A stretch of 64,000 nt of DNA from Arthrobacter sp. Leaf137. Lineage in GTDB: Bacteria; Actinomycetota; Actinomycetes; Actinomycetales; Micrococcaceae. Shown one piece after another: positions 37,650 to 45,858 of the stretch. Both the position numbers and the translations under genes were made by a program. Within the stretch, counting starts at the first letter, position 1. Every line of letters begins with the position of its first letter. The notes beneath the pieces were generated by a model, which had not been told where the DNA came from, did no database searches, and saw only the letters and a program-made list of their open reading frames with translations. The stretch covers positions 124,001-188,000 of the forward strand of contig NZ_LMOI01000022.1 of the NCBI RefSeq assembly GCF_001423525.1. The letters are read 5' to 3'.

Positions 37650-38003
37650 TTGAGTGACATCACCGTCCGCCACAACCCCGAGCGCGAACGCTTCGAAATC
37701 CTCGTGGCCGGCCACGTCATCGGCAAGGCCGTGTACAAGGAGTACGACGGCGGGGCCTCGCCGCAGCGGATTTTCTACCACACCGTGATCAACGAGGAAT
37801 ACGGTGGCCAGGGCCTTGCCGGCAGGCTCGCCACGGTGGCGCTGGATGAGACGGCCGACGCAGGGATCGGCATCGTTCCGGTGTGCCCGTTCATCAAGAA
37901 GTTCATCGGCAAGCACCCGGAATACGTCGGCAGCGCCGTTGCTGTTAGTCCGGCCCACCTGGAATTCCTGGACAGCGCCCTGTCCGCCCGGACCCGGGGC
38001 TGA
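37650..38003 (+). CDS. GNAT/YidJ-type N-acetyltransferase
   Basis: 117 residues from TTG 37650, chosen because GAAGGAG lies seven bases upstream and no other start fits. Acetyl-CoA loop VINEEYGGQGLAGRLA (Q/RxxGxG/A) and the following ALDETADAGIGIVPVCPF pattern match the small YjdJ/YidJ-type GNAT group (often EYxGQGLAxxL). No substrate can be named. It begins 125 bases after fdhA and past a terminator. Confidence 0.82.
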   Translation: MSDITVRHNPERERFEILVAGHVIGKAVYKEYDGGASPQRIFYHTVINEEYGGQGLAGRLATVALDETADAGIGIVPVCPFIKKFIGKHPEYVGSAVAVSPAHLEFLDSALSARTRG

Positions 38004-38160
38004 CGGTCCGCCCCCCTGTTTTCGACGCAGGACGCCGTCCTCGACGCGCTGGTTCGTTGACGCACCCCGTATCTGCGGTGCGCCTGCGAACATTCGCCTC
38101 GGGGACGGTTTTGCGTGCCGCGAATCGCACGGGCCCCCTCCGTTGAAGCAGACTGTTACC

Positions 38161-39522
38161 GTGAGCAACAACCCCCGGACCGCCCTGGCCGTGGCAGGCC
38201 TAAGCCTGGGCACGGCATTGAACCCGCTGAACTCCTCGATGATCGCCGTGGCGCTGGTGGTGCTGCGGGCCGACTTCGGATTGGACGTCGCCGCCGTCAC
38301 CTGGGTGGTCACATCCTTCTACCTCGCCTCGGCCGCGGGTCAACCGGTTATGGGCAGGCTGGCCGACCGGTTCGGCCCGCGCCGGATGTTCATGCTGGGC
38401 ATGGCCCTGGTGGCCGTCACCTGTGCGGTGGCGCCGCTGGCACCCAACTTCGCGCTGCTGTGCGTGGCCCGGGCCGTGATGGCGCTCGGTACCGCCACCG
38501 CCTATCCGAGCGCCGTGGTGATGGTGGGGGCCATCGCGCAGCGGGCGAAGGTGGAGCCGGCCCGCCCGCTGGGCCGGCTGCAGATGGCGAACACGTCCGC
38601 CGCGGCCGTGGGTCCCGTCATCGGCGGCCTGCTGGTGAGCCTGGTGGGCTGGGAGGCGCTGTTCCTGATCAACGTGCCGCTGGCGTTGGCTGCACTGCTG
38701 ATCGTGAAACAGGCGGCCCCGCCGGACGAGGCCCGGGAACGTGGCAGCCTGGCCGAACTGCTCCGCGACTCGGACATCCCGGGCATCCTGGCGTTCGTCG
38801 GTGCCCTGCTGCTGGTGATGATGGCTGCCCTGAACGTGGCCCCCGGCTACCGCTGGTGGATGCTGGCGGCCGGCACCGGCATTGCTGCCCTGTTCGCGTG
38901 GCGGGAACTGCGGTTTGCCCGGCCGTTCCTGGACCTGCGGCTGCTGGGCCGCAACAGGCCGCTGGTCCTGGTCTACCTGGCCTTCGCCGTGTTCAGCAGC
39001 GTCTATTACTTCGTCTTCTTTGGTCTGCCCCAGCTGCTGCAGGAATCCGGCGGGTACGATCCCGGCGTGGTGGGCCTGCTGATGCTCCCGCTGGCCGCCA
39101 TGTCAGTGGTGGCAACCCCGTGGGCCGTGAAGGCCATGGGTCGGTTTGGCGTCCGGCGGGTGCTGCTGGCCGGCGTCCTGCTCCTGACCGTGGCGGCTGC
39201 CCTGATGTGGCTGCTGACCGGAACCCTGGCCATCCCGCTGGTGGTGGTGATGACCGCTCTGATGGGCATCCCGTACGGCACCGTCAGCATCGCCACCAAC
39301 CAGGGCATGTTCGTTTCCACCCGGCCGCAGGACCGTGGTGTGGCCGCCGGCATCTACCAGACCTGCAGGTACGTGGGCGCGATTACCGCCACGGTGATGA
39401 TCGGCGTCTTCGCCTCAGGAGGGGTGCACCAGGACAGCTGGGCCCGGATGGTGGTGGCCATGCTGGTGCTGTGCGCCGCCACCTTCGGCGTGAGCCTGTT
39501 CTGGCGGCAGCGGAGCGCATAG
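38161..39522 (+). CDS. MFS transporter (14-helix-like drug/H+ antiporter type)
   Basis: 453 residues from GTG 38161. About twelve to fourteen hydrophobic segments. NPLNSSMIAVAL is reminiscent of the EmrB/QacA-type motif C variation, and RLADRFGPRRMF is the MFS loop 2-3 motif A. An efflux role is the usual family guess; the substrate is unknown. It is nine bases upstream of a dienelactone hydrolase gene, so the two are probably co-transcribed. Confidence 0.85.
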   Translation: MSNNPRTALAVAGLSLGTALNPLNSSMIAVALVVLRADFGLDVAAVTWVVTSFYLASAAGQPVMGRLADRFGPRRMFMLGMALVAVTCAVAPLAPNFALLCVARAVMALGTATAYPSAVVMVGAIAQRAKVEPARPLGRLQMANTSAAAVGPVIGGLLVSLVGWEALFLINVPLALAALLIVKQAAPPDEARERGSLAELLRDSDIPGILAFVGALLLVMMAALNVAPGYRWWMLAAGTGIAALFAWRELRFARPFLDLRLLGRNRPLVLVYLAFAVFSSVYYFVFFGLPQLLQESGGYDPGVVGLLMLPLAAMSVVATPWAVKAMGRFGVRRVLLAGVLLLTVAAALMWLLTGTLAIPLVVVMTALMGIPYGTVSIATNQGMFVSTRPQDRGVAAGIYQTCRYVGAITATVMIGVFASGGVHQDSWARMVVAMLVLCAATFGVSLFWRQRSA

Positions 39523-39531
39523 CCTGTCCTG

Positions 39532-40296
39532 ATGGGACACATGATGACCATCGGGAACGCCGAAACCTCCGTCCAGGCCTACGTCAGCGAACCGGCCGCC
39601 GGCCGTTTCCAGGAAAAGCCGAAGGGTGGGCTGCTGCTGATCTCCGAGATCTGGGGGATGGTGGACCACATCAAGGACGTGGCGGACAGGTTCGCCGCTG
39701 AGGGCTACCTGGTGCTGGCCCCTGACCTGCTGACGGACATCGGCATGACGCCGGACGTGGCCGCGGAAGTCCTCACCGGCCTCGCCGATCCGGATCCGGA
39801 GCAACGCAGCAAGATCCAGCCGAGGCTCCGCGAGATCACCTCCCCGCTGCACTCGCCAGAGTTCGCGGACAAGGCGGTGGCTGCCCTCCGGGCCTGCTTC
39901 GACCACCTCGAGGGGGTGCCCGCACTGGCCGGACGGGTGGCGGTGGCGGGCTTCTGTTTCGGCGGAACCTACAGCTTCACCCTCGCCACCAAGGAGCCGC
40001 GCCTGCGTGCCGCCGTGCCGTTCTACGGCACGTGTGACTTCAGCGAGGAGGAACTCGGCCGGATCAATTGCCCCGTCCTGGCCTTCTACGGCGAGGAAGA
40101 CAAGGCACTGGTGGACAAGCTGCCGCTGGTCAAGGCCAGGATGTTCGGTGCCGGGGTGGACTTCGAAGCGGTGGTGTACCCGGGGACGGGCCATGCTTTC
40201 TTCAACGACAGCACCCCTATCCGGTACGACGCCGATGCCGCCACCGACTCCTGGAAACGCACCCTGGCGTTCCTGGAGCAGAGCCTTAACCAGTAG
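39532..40296 (+). CDS. Dienelactone hydrolase-family protein
   Basis: 254-residue alpha/beta hydrolase. Nucleophile Cys142 in GFCFGG, the conserved Glu in SEIWG (Glu39), catalytic Asp in YGEEDKALVD and His in GTGHAFF. A Cys nucleophile is typical of dienelactone hydrolases rather than esterases. It starts at ATG 39532 (or 39541/39544). It follows the MFS gene by nine bases. The classical substrate is carboxymethylenebutenolide from chlorocatechol breakdown, but no other pathway gene is present. Confidence 0.9.
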   Translation: MGHMMTIGNAETSVQAYVSEPAAGRFQEKPKGGLLLISEIWGMVDHIKDVADRFAAEGYLVLAPDLLTDIGMTPDVAAEVLTGLADPDPEQRSKIQPRLREITSPLHSPEFADKAVAALRACFDHLEGVPALAGRVAVAGFCFGGTYSFTLATKEPRLRAAVPFYGTCDFSEEELGRINCPVLAFYGEEDKALVDKLPLVKARMFGAGVDFEAVVYPGTGHAFFNDSTPIRYDADAATDSWKRTLAFLEQSLNQ

Positions 40297-40319
40297 GGGT
40301 TTCCCCGGCCGTTTGAGCT

Positions 40320-40340
40320 GCGCCGTTTCAGTTGCGGCGC
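40320..40340. terminator. Short hairpin between convergent genes
   Basis: GCGCCG (40320-40325) pairs with CGGCGC (40335-40340) over a 9-base loop, in the 46-base gap between the dienelactone hydrolase stop and the glucosidase stop. A weak shared terminator. Confidence 0.35.
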
Positions 40341-40342
40341 CC

Positions 40343-41977
40343 TTAGTCGCGGCGGAGCCACACCGCGTTGTCCGGCTGCAGCCAGCCGGCCTCCGCCAGC
40401 GGGAAGGCGCTGAAGAGTACGACGCCGGCGGGCAGCTTCACCGGGCTGCTCCCCATGGCGACGGCCACAAGGAAGCCGGGGCTGCGTTCGCAGAGCAGGA
40501 GGTTCCCGTCCTGCAGGTGCCAAGTGCCGCCGTCGTCCGCTGTGAAGGTGCCGTCCTCCCACAACTGGCGGCGCACAGCGATCGCCCGCGTGGCCAGCGC
40601 GAGCATCGAGCCCGGGTCCCGCTGCTGCAGCTCGATGGCGTGGCGTCCCCAGTCCTCCGGAACGGGAAGCCAGGGGTCTGCGGGACGCTGCGGATCCCGG
40701 GACGGCAGCGAAAAGCCGTGGGCACGCGCCGGGTCCGTGGTCCAGGGGAGGGGGACCCGCGTGCCGTCGCGGGTGATGCCGCCGCGCGCCCACATCGGGT
40801 CAACGCGGGCTTCAGCGGGGACGTCCACCTCGGGGAGCCCGAGTTCCTGGCCCTGGTACAGGTAGGCCGAACCCGGCAGGCCGAGCAGCGCCACCAGCGC
40901 CGCGCGTGCCCGGCGTCCGCCAGCCACACCGCCGCCGAAGCGGGTGGCGGAACGGACGATGTCGTGGTTTTCAAGGGCCCAGGTGGGGGCCGCACCGTGC
41001 AGCTTCCGGGCTTCCTCAAGTTCGTTGCCCGCGGCCGCCCACGCCGCCGGGTCCCAGCCCAGCTTCACGAACGCGAAAGCGAAGGCCTGGTGCATTTCGT
41101 CGCTGCGCGTGTACCGGGCTGCGCGGGCAGGCTCGAGGTTCACCTCGCCCACCAGCAGGCGGTGCGGCTGGTACTTTTCCGCCAGCCGCCGCCACCGCCG
41201 GTACACCACGTGCACATCCTCCTGGTCCGAGACCAGCGGGTTGGCGCGCAGCCCGTCCACCACTGCATGCGCGGAGGGGGCGTCCGGCAGGCCATCGGCT
41301 TTGAACAGTCCGTGCGCGACGTCGATCCGGAGGCCGTCCACGCCCTTGTCGAACCAGAAACGCAGGACGTTTTCGAAGTAGTCGCCCACCGCCGGGTTCC
41401 GCCAGTTCCAGTCCGGCTGGCCGGCCGAGAACAGGTGCAGGTACCACTCCGTGTCGGTGTCGGAGCCCGGGTTGGCCCGGGTCCAGGCCCGGCCGCCGAA
41501 GACGCTCTGCCAGTTGTTGGGCGGCAGGTCGCTGGGCGAATCCGGGGACGAGCTGCGGCCCTCGACGAAGTGGAACATCTCCCGCTCCTGGCTTCCCGGC
41601 CCGGCGGCGAGGGCCTGCTGGAACAGCGGGTGCTCGGAGGAGCAGTGGTTGGGGACCACGTCGAGCAGCACTCTCAGGCCCAGGGCGTGGGCCTGATCGA
41701 GCAGTGCATCGAAGTCCGCCATCGTGCCGAACAGCGGGTCCACGCCGCAGTAGTCGCTGACGTCGTAGCCCTGGTCCACCTGCGGGGACGGCTGGAAGGG
41801 GGTCAGCCAGATCCCGTCCACGCCCAGCGCGGCAATGTAGGGCAGCTTGCCGAGCAGCCCGGGGAGGTCACCGACGCCGTCGCCGTTCCCGTCCGCGAAG
41901 GAGCGCGGGTACACCTGGTAGATGACGGCGGACTGCCACCACTGCGCTGACGGGCTTTCGGGGTGGGCAAGGCTCAC
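40343..41977 (-). CDS. GH13 alpha-glucosidase / oligo-1,6-glucosidase-type enzyme
   Basis: About 544 residues. GTG 41977 is preferred because GGAAGG lies just upstream; ATG 41995 would add six residues. GH13 barrel motifs: VLLDVVPNHCSSEH, GLRIDVAHG (nucleophile Asp), VGEVN (acid Glu) and LENHD (transition-state Asp). A long loop between barrel strands 3 and 4 and the C-terminal beta domain are typical of alpha-glucosidases/trehalose-isomaltulose type enzymes. Probably intracellular (no signal peptide). No transport genes adjacent. Confidence 0.9.
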   Translation of the reverse strand: MSLAHPESPSAQWWQSAVIYQVYPRSFADGNGDGVGDLPGLLGKLPYIAALGVDGIWLTPFQPSPQVDQGYDVSDYCGVDPLFGTMADFDALLDQAHALGLRVLLDVVPNHCSSEHPLFQQALAAGPGSQEREMFHFVEGRSSSPDSPSDLPPNNWQSVFGGRAWTRANPGSDTDTEWYLHLFSAGQPDWNWRNPAVGDYFENVLRFWFDKGVDGLRIDVAHGLFKADGLPDAPSAHAVVDGLRANPLVSDQEDVHVVYRRWRRLAEKYQPHRLLVGEVNLEPARAARYTRSDEMHQAFAFAFVKLGWDPAAWAAAGNELEEARKLHGAAPTWALENHDIVRSATRFGGGVAGGRRARAALVALLGLPGSAYLYQGQELGLPEVDVPAEARVDPMWARGGITRDGTRVPLPWTTDPARAHGFSLPSRDPQRPADPWLPVPEDWGRHAIELQQRDPGSMLALATRAIAVRRQLWEDGTFTADDGGTWHLQDGNLLLCERSPGFLVAVAMGSSPVKLPAGVVLFSAFPLAEAGWLQPDNAVWLRRD

Positions 41978-42026
41978 AGCCGGGCCGCCTTCCATGATCG
42001 GATGTTGGGGACGAGGGGAGGTGCCG

Positions 42027-42974
42027 CTACAGCCAGGCCGTGACGAACCCGCCCCGCGACTGGTCGCCGGGCTGCGCGGACGACGACGGCTCCGCACCGG
42101 CGTCGCGCGCGTTGCCTGATGCGGGCCGGGCCGAGGTGCTTTCGGCCAGCGAGATGACCCTGCCGTACGCCGTGCACAGGTCCTGCACCGAGTGCTGGGC
42201 GCAGCGCCAGCCGGCGGCTTCCAGGACGGACACCGGGTCCGGGGGATCCGCGCGGGCCAGCAGCTCGCTCATGGGCAGGCCTGTCCTAAGGCTGAACTCC
42301 TGCAGCTGGGCATCGAGGTCGTCGGTTTTCGGCAGCGGCACGGCGCGCTCGATAACGGCCCGCGAACCCGGGGCCGAAAGCGCTGCCACCTCGCCCAGGA
42401 CAGCCTGTTGCCCCGCGGCGTCGAGGTACGGCAGGAGGCCTTCCAGGACCCAGGTGGTGGACCGTCCGGGGTCGAATCCGGCGGACACGAGGTGGCGGCG
42501 CCACGGTTGCGAAAGGTCGGCGTGGAGGATGGTGCGGTCCGGGCCCGGTGTGGCGGCGAGCCCGGCAAGGACGCTGTCCTTGAAGTCCAGGACGTTGGCG
42601 CTGTCGATCTCGAAAATCCGGGCATCCGCCGGCCACTCCAGGCGGAATGCCCTGGTGTCGAGTCCGGCTCCCAGGATCACTGTCTGCGCCGTGGCACCGT
42701 CCAGGACGAAGTCGTCGATGAACCGCGTCCGCATGCCGATGTAGATGGATGCCAGCAGCAGCGGCTGCTGCAGGGGAGTGGCATCGGCGGGGCGGGCGGG
42801 CCACTGTACTGGCATGTCCACATGCGATCGGGCCGCCAGCACCAGGTCCGCCGCAAACGGATCCCACACCAGCCGGTCAGGCCGGGACGACTCAACGGCC
42901 CTGCCTGCCGCCACAGCGAGGGCCGTCAACGGGAGGCCGCGGTCCTGGAATCCCGAGCCCTCTGCATCCGCCAC
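42027..42974 (-). CDS. Class I SAM-dependent methyltransferase (leucine carboxyl methyltransferase-like)
   Basis: 315 residues from GTG 42974 (GAAAGGG seven bases upstream; ATG 43004 lacks a site). Family pattern: PLTALAVAAGRAVES near the N-terminus, SAM-binding VILGAGLDTRAFRLEWP, then IFEIDSANVLDFKD, and WVLEGLLPYLD. These place it in the TIGR00027 / O-methyltransferase group common in actinobacteria. The acceptor is unknown. The C-terminal 40 residues are Ser/Ala/Gly-rich. It is 50 bases upstream of the GH13 gene but separately started. Confidence 0.85.
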   Translation of the reverse strand: MADAEGSGFQDRGLPLTALAVAAGRAVESSRPDRLVWDPFAADLVLAARSHVDMPVQWPARPADATPLQQPLLLASIYIGMRTRFIDDFVLDGATAQTVILGAGLDTRAFRLEWPADARIFEIDSANVLDFKDSVLAGLAATPGPDRTILHADLSQPWRRHLVSAGFDPGRSTTWVLEGLLPYLDAAGQQAVLGEVAALSAPGSRAVIERAVPLPKTDDLDAQLQEFSLRTGLPMSELLARADPPDPVSVLEAAGWRCAQHSVQDLCTAYGRVISLAESTSARPASGNARDAGAEPSSSAQPGDQSRGGFVTAWL

Positions 42975-43134
42975 GGTGTGCCCTTTCGTCGGTGGTGGCA
43001 CCATCGTTGCACGCAGGCACCGCGGCGGATGTGCCGGGGCGCCCCTGTCATCTCACAGCGGAAAACCCCGATCCGTACGAGCCGGCGAACGGGCACCCAC
43101 GCCGCGCGCCGCCGTCGTACGCACGAGCCGCTGG

Positions 43135-43887
43135 TTACGTGTACATGAGCGAGCCCGGCGTGGTGAGCTTCTCGCCGGTCTCCAGCCAGGTCTTCAGGCC
43201 GGAGAGGATCATCGGCCAGCCGCCGTAGAGCTGGTCGTTGGCGCCTTCGCGGAGGTCGCTGTGCGTGACGGTGAGGTGGCAGGAATCGCCCACCGGCTCG
43301 ATCTCCCAGGTGACCTTGGAGGTTCCCTCGGCCTTGACGTCGTCGCCCCACAGCGCGCGCATGGTCTGCACCAGCCGGCGGGGCGGATCCACCTCCAGGT
43401 TTTCGCCTTCGCCCAGGATCTGGCCGGCCTTGGGGTTGCCCATCTCGAAGCGGCCGCCGGGGGTCCAGTCAGACTCCAGGGTGTTGCCGAACTGGTATTT
43501 GCTGCGGATGTCGCTGTCGGTAATGGCCTCCCAGAGCTTCTCCGGGGTGGTCTTGATGTAAATCTCGAAGATCTTTTCCATGGGACTTTCCAATCTGGAT
43601 TTGAGGTCGCTGAGGGCAGCGGCCCATGGTTCTGCGTACTTGCTGACCCATCGGTCGTGGACCAGGCGGATGGGAACGGGGTTCAGGAAATGCAGCTTTT
43701 CCCGCCCGCGACGACGGGTGGCCACCAGGCCTGCGTCCTCGAGGATGCGGAGGTGCTTGGCGATCCCGAACCGGGTCATGCTGAACCTCGCCTCAAGCGC
43801 ACTGAGGCTCTGGCCGTCCTCGCGGAACAGCTCATCGAGCAGGTCCCTGCGGGTGGGGTCGGAGAGTGCTTTGAACACGTCGTCCAT
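43135..43887 (-). CDS. ArsR-type regulator fused to SRPBCC domain
   Basis: 250 residues from ATG 43887. Residues 1-100: winged-helix ArsR type (ALSDPTRRDLLDELF, SMTRFGIAKHLRILEDAGLV, RRRGREKLHFLNP), lacking the paired Cys of metal-sensing members. Residues about 105-250: SRPBCC/Aha1-type lipid-binding fold (FEIYIKTTPEKLWEAITD, WTPGGRFEMGN). Such fusions usually sense a small hydrophobic ligand. A perfect 26-base palindrome overlies its own promoter, so autoregulation is very likely. The transcript may be leaderless. Confidence 0.88.
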   Translation of the reverse strand: MDDVFKALSDPTRRDLLDELFREDGQSLSALEARFSMTRFGIAKHLRILEDAGLVATRRRGREKLHFLNPVPIRLVHDRWVSKYAEPWAAALSDLKSRLESPMEKIFEIYIKTTPEKLWEAITDSDIRSKYQFGNTLESDWTPGGRFEMGNPKAGQILGEGENLEVDPPRRLVQTMRALWGDDVKAEGTSKVTWEIEPVGDSCHLTVTHSDLREGANDQLYGGWPMILSGLKTWLETGEKLTTPGSLMYT

Positions 43888-43894
43888 ACACACA

Positions 43895-43924
43895 ATGATA
43901 GGTGACCATATAGTCACCTATCAA
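43895..43924 (-). promoter_or_regulatory. Leaderless promoter of the ArsR-SRPBCC gene
   Basis: On the minus strand TTGATA (43924-43919), 18 bases, then TATCAT (43900-43895). Seven bases later is the ATG, placing the predicted first transcribed base at or next to the start codon. The spacer is almost wholly made of the operator palindrome. Confidence 0.6.
43897..43922. promoter_or_regulatory. GATAGGTGAC palindrome, likely ArsR-type operator
   Basis: GATAGGTGAC (43897-43906) and its exact reverse complement (43913-43922) flank CATATA. It covers the region between the -35 and -10 boxes of the ArsR-SRPBCC gene, 10 bases from its ATG. The length and placement fit a dimeric winged-helix repressor. 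Confidence 0.75.
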
Positions 43925-43970
43925 GGGATTTATGAGATCCACGTCGAACCGGGCGCAGCCTCAGCACGCG

Positions 43971-44378
43971 TTAGGGGCCCAGCGGCAGGAAGAGCAGCGC
44001 CAGCACCGCCGGGACCGTGGCGGCCAGGGTGCCGGGGACGCTGTCCCAGCGCTGCGGGTAGTGGCCCTGCAGGTCGGCAAGCAGCATCGCGGGTGCAGTG
44101 AGTGCCATGTTGAGGCAGCAGTACACCACCAGGGTGTAGCCCACCACGGGTTCGCCGATGTTCACGGCCACCAGCCCGGCTGCCACGCCCAGGGCGATTA
44201 CCAGGTTCCTGTACCCGGTGGGGATGGCCCACATCATCACGGCGGCCACGTTCTCCGGCGGTGTGCTCAGGAACTTCTGCGCCCATTTGCTCCGCCGTAG
44301 CAGGAAGCTCTCCACCGGAAAGACTCCCACGTAGATGACCACCGCCAGCACCGCGAAAACCTGGGACATGATGTTCAT
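43971..44378 (-). CDS. DUF1304 membrane protein
   Basis: 135 residues from ATG 44378 with four hydrophobic segments (about 5-25, 45-65, 72-92, 108-130) and no signal peptide. The pattern MSQVFAVLAVVIYVGVFPVES and VAAVMMWAIPTGYRNLVIALG is typical of DUF1304. The family has no assigned function. Neighbours: divergent LuxR-type regulator at 44466, which may control it. Confidence 0.85.
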   Translation of the reverse strand: MNIMSQVFAVLAVVIYVGVFPVESFLLRRSKWAQKFLSTPPENVAAVMMWAIPTGYRNLVIALGVAAGLVAVNIGEPVVGYTLVVYCCLNMALTAPAMLLADLQGHYPQRWDSVPGTLAATVPAVLALLFLPLGP

Positions 44379-44465
44379 GCCGGAAGGGTAGGCCCGCCCG
44401 GAAGCCGCAGGCCATCCCCGGAACAGGGGATACCCTGCTGCACCGGCGGGCCCGATACTGGACGT

Positions 44466-45509
44466 ATGTGGGAGGAGCGCGCAGAGCGTGCCAGGCGGGA
44501 CATCGCCACCCTGGCCACGGACGGACTGGACCTGGCCGCCCTCTACACCGCCGCCCTGGTGCTGGTGCGCAAAGCGGTGCCGTTCGACCAAGCCTGCTGG
44601 GCCGGCGTCGACCCCGAAACGATGGTGATGAACGCGGTCACCAACTGGCGGCCGTGGCCAGTCACCGATGAGTACGCAGCCAGGTTCGCCCAGTCCGAAT
44701 ACCAGGGGACCGAACCGAACACCTTCGCGCAGCTCATGCTCCGGCCGCACCCGGTGGCACGGATCTCGGATGCGCCGCGCAGCGAGGTGGCAGCCAGCAT
44801 CCGGATCAACGAGCTGCTCCGTCCGCTGGGGCTGGTGCACGAGCTGCGCGGGGCGTTCCGCGTGGACCAGTCGTGCTGGGGTGTGGGCAGCCTCTTCCGG
44901 CAAGGTGCCGGGGATTTCAGCGACAGGGAGGTGGAGTTCCTTGCGGCGGTGACGGCTGCGCTGGCGGCCGCCACCCGCATTGCTGCCCGCTCGCAGCACC
45001 GTCTGTGGCACCAGCCTGACGGGCCGGTGATCGTCCTGGCCGGCGAACGCGGTGAGCTGCGCGCCGCCACCCCGGCCGCGGCAGCCTGGCTTCAGGCATT
45101 GGAGGAAGCCGCCCCGGGCCAGTTCAGCATGGTGCTGTATGCGCTGGTGGCGCAGGCGAGGGCCGCACCGGGCGGGACGGCCAGGACCAGGATGCGCGAC
45201 GTCGATTCCGGTTGGGTGATCCTGCAGGCCAGCCGGCTCATCACGGGCGACGATCCCCAACAGATGGTGGTCACCGTGGAACCGGCCACCACCCGCCAGC
45301 TGCTGGCCCTGCTCCTGTCCGCGTACGGGCTCACCCCGCGGGAACAGGAAGTCTGCCTGGAACTCATGGCGGGCAGCGCCGGCGCCGACATTGCCAGGCA
45401 TCTGTTCATCTCACCGCACACGGTCCACGATCACCTGAAGTCCATCTTCGACAAAGTGGGTGTGAACAGCCGCGGGGAACTTGTCGCCAGGTTGACGGCC
45501 ACTGGGTAG
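44466..45509 (+). CDS. LuxR-family transcriptional regulator
   Basis: 347 residues. The C-terminal 65 (about 283-345) form a LuxR/NarL helix-turn-helix: LTPREQEVCLELMAGSAGADIARHLFISPHTVHDHLKSIF. The N-terminal 200 residues resemble a GAF-type sensing domain (ALVLVRKAVPFDQACWAGVD, VHELRGAFRV). No receiver domain. Divergent from the DUF1304 gene, 87 bases between starts. A small-molecule or redox sensor is the family guess. Confidence 0.85.
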   Translation: MWEERAERARRDIATLATDGLDLAALYTAALVLVRKAVPFDQACWAGVDPETMVMNAVTNWRPWPVTDEYAARFAQSEYQGTEPNTFAQLMLRPHPVARISDAPRSEVAASIRINELLRPLGLVHELRGAFRVDQSCWGVGSLFRQGAGDFSDREVEFLAAVTAALAAATRIAARSQHRLWHQPDGPVIVLAGERGELRAATPAAAAWLQALEEAAPGQFSMVLYALVAQARAAPGGTARTRMRDVDSGWVILQASRLITGDDPQQMVVTVEPATTRQLLALLLSAYGLTPREQEVCLELMAGSAGADIARHLFISPHTVHDHLKSIFDKVGVNSRGELVARLTATG

Positions 45510-45518
45510 CCTTGGCCC

Positions 45519-45854
45519 ATGCAGAAGATATCGGTGGAAGCCCTGGCCCGCCAGCAGCTCGAAGCGGCACTCGCATCTTCCAACGGCCGCGCCGCGGACA
45601 CCGTCTACGGCGGGCACGAAAAGACCCTTCGCCAGTCCGTGATGGCGCTGAAGGCCGGAACGCGGCTCAGCGAACACCAGAACCCCGGCGACGCCACGGT
45701 GTTCGTGATCCGCGGCTGCGTCCGGCTGGTGGCCGGAGGGGATTCCTGGCAGGGCAAGGCGGGGGACCTGCTGATCGTCCCGCCGGGCCTGCACAGCCTG
45801 GAGGCGGAGGAGGACTCGGCGTTCCTGTTCACGGTGGCCAAGTACCGCGGCTGA
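45519..45854 (+). CDS. Cupin-domain protein
   Basis: 111 residues with a single cupin fold: LSEHQNPGDATVFVIRGCVRLV (first motif with His) and GDLLIVPPGLHSLEAEEDS (second motif with His). Length is that of small cupins that bind metal or small molecules. It begins nine bases after the LuxR regulator and is likely in the same transcript. Role unknown. Confidence 0.85.
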   Translation: MQKISVEALARQQLEAALASSNGRAADTVYGGHEKTLRQSVMALKAGTRLSEHQNPGDATVFVIRGCVRLVAGGDSWQGKAGDLLIVPPGLHSLEAEEDSAFLFTVAKYRG

Positions 45855-45858
45855 GGGG

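Noticed and set aside
40007-41950. 647-codon plus-strand frame opposite the GH13 gene
   Set aside because: Antisense of a clear glycosidase; composition rich in Arg/Val/Gly/His with no domain.
43971-45401. Long minus-strand frame joining DUF1304 to the antisense of the LuxR gene
   Set aside because: Only 43971-44378 from ATG is protein-like (DUF1304). The rest is opposite a good LuxR-family gene.
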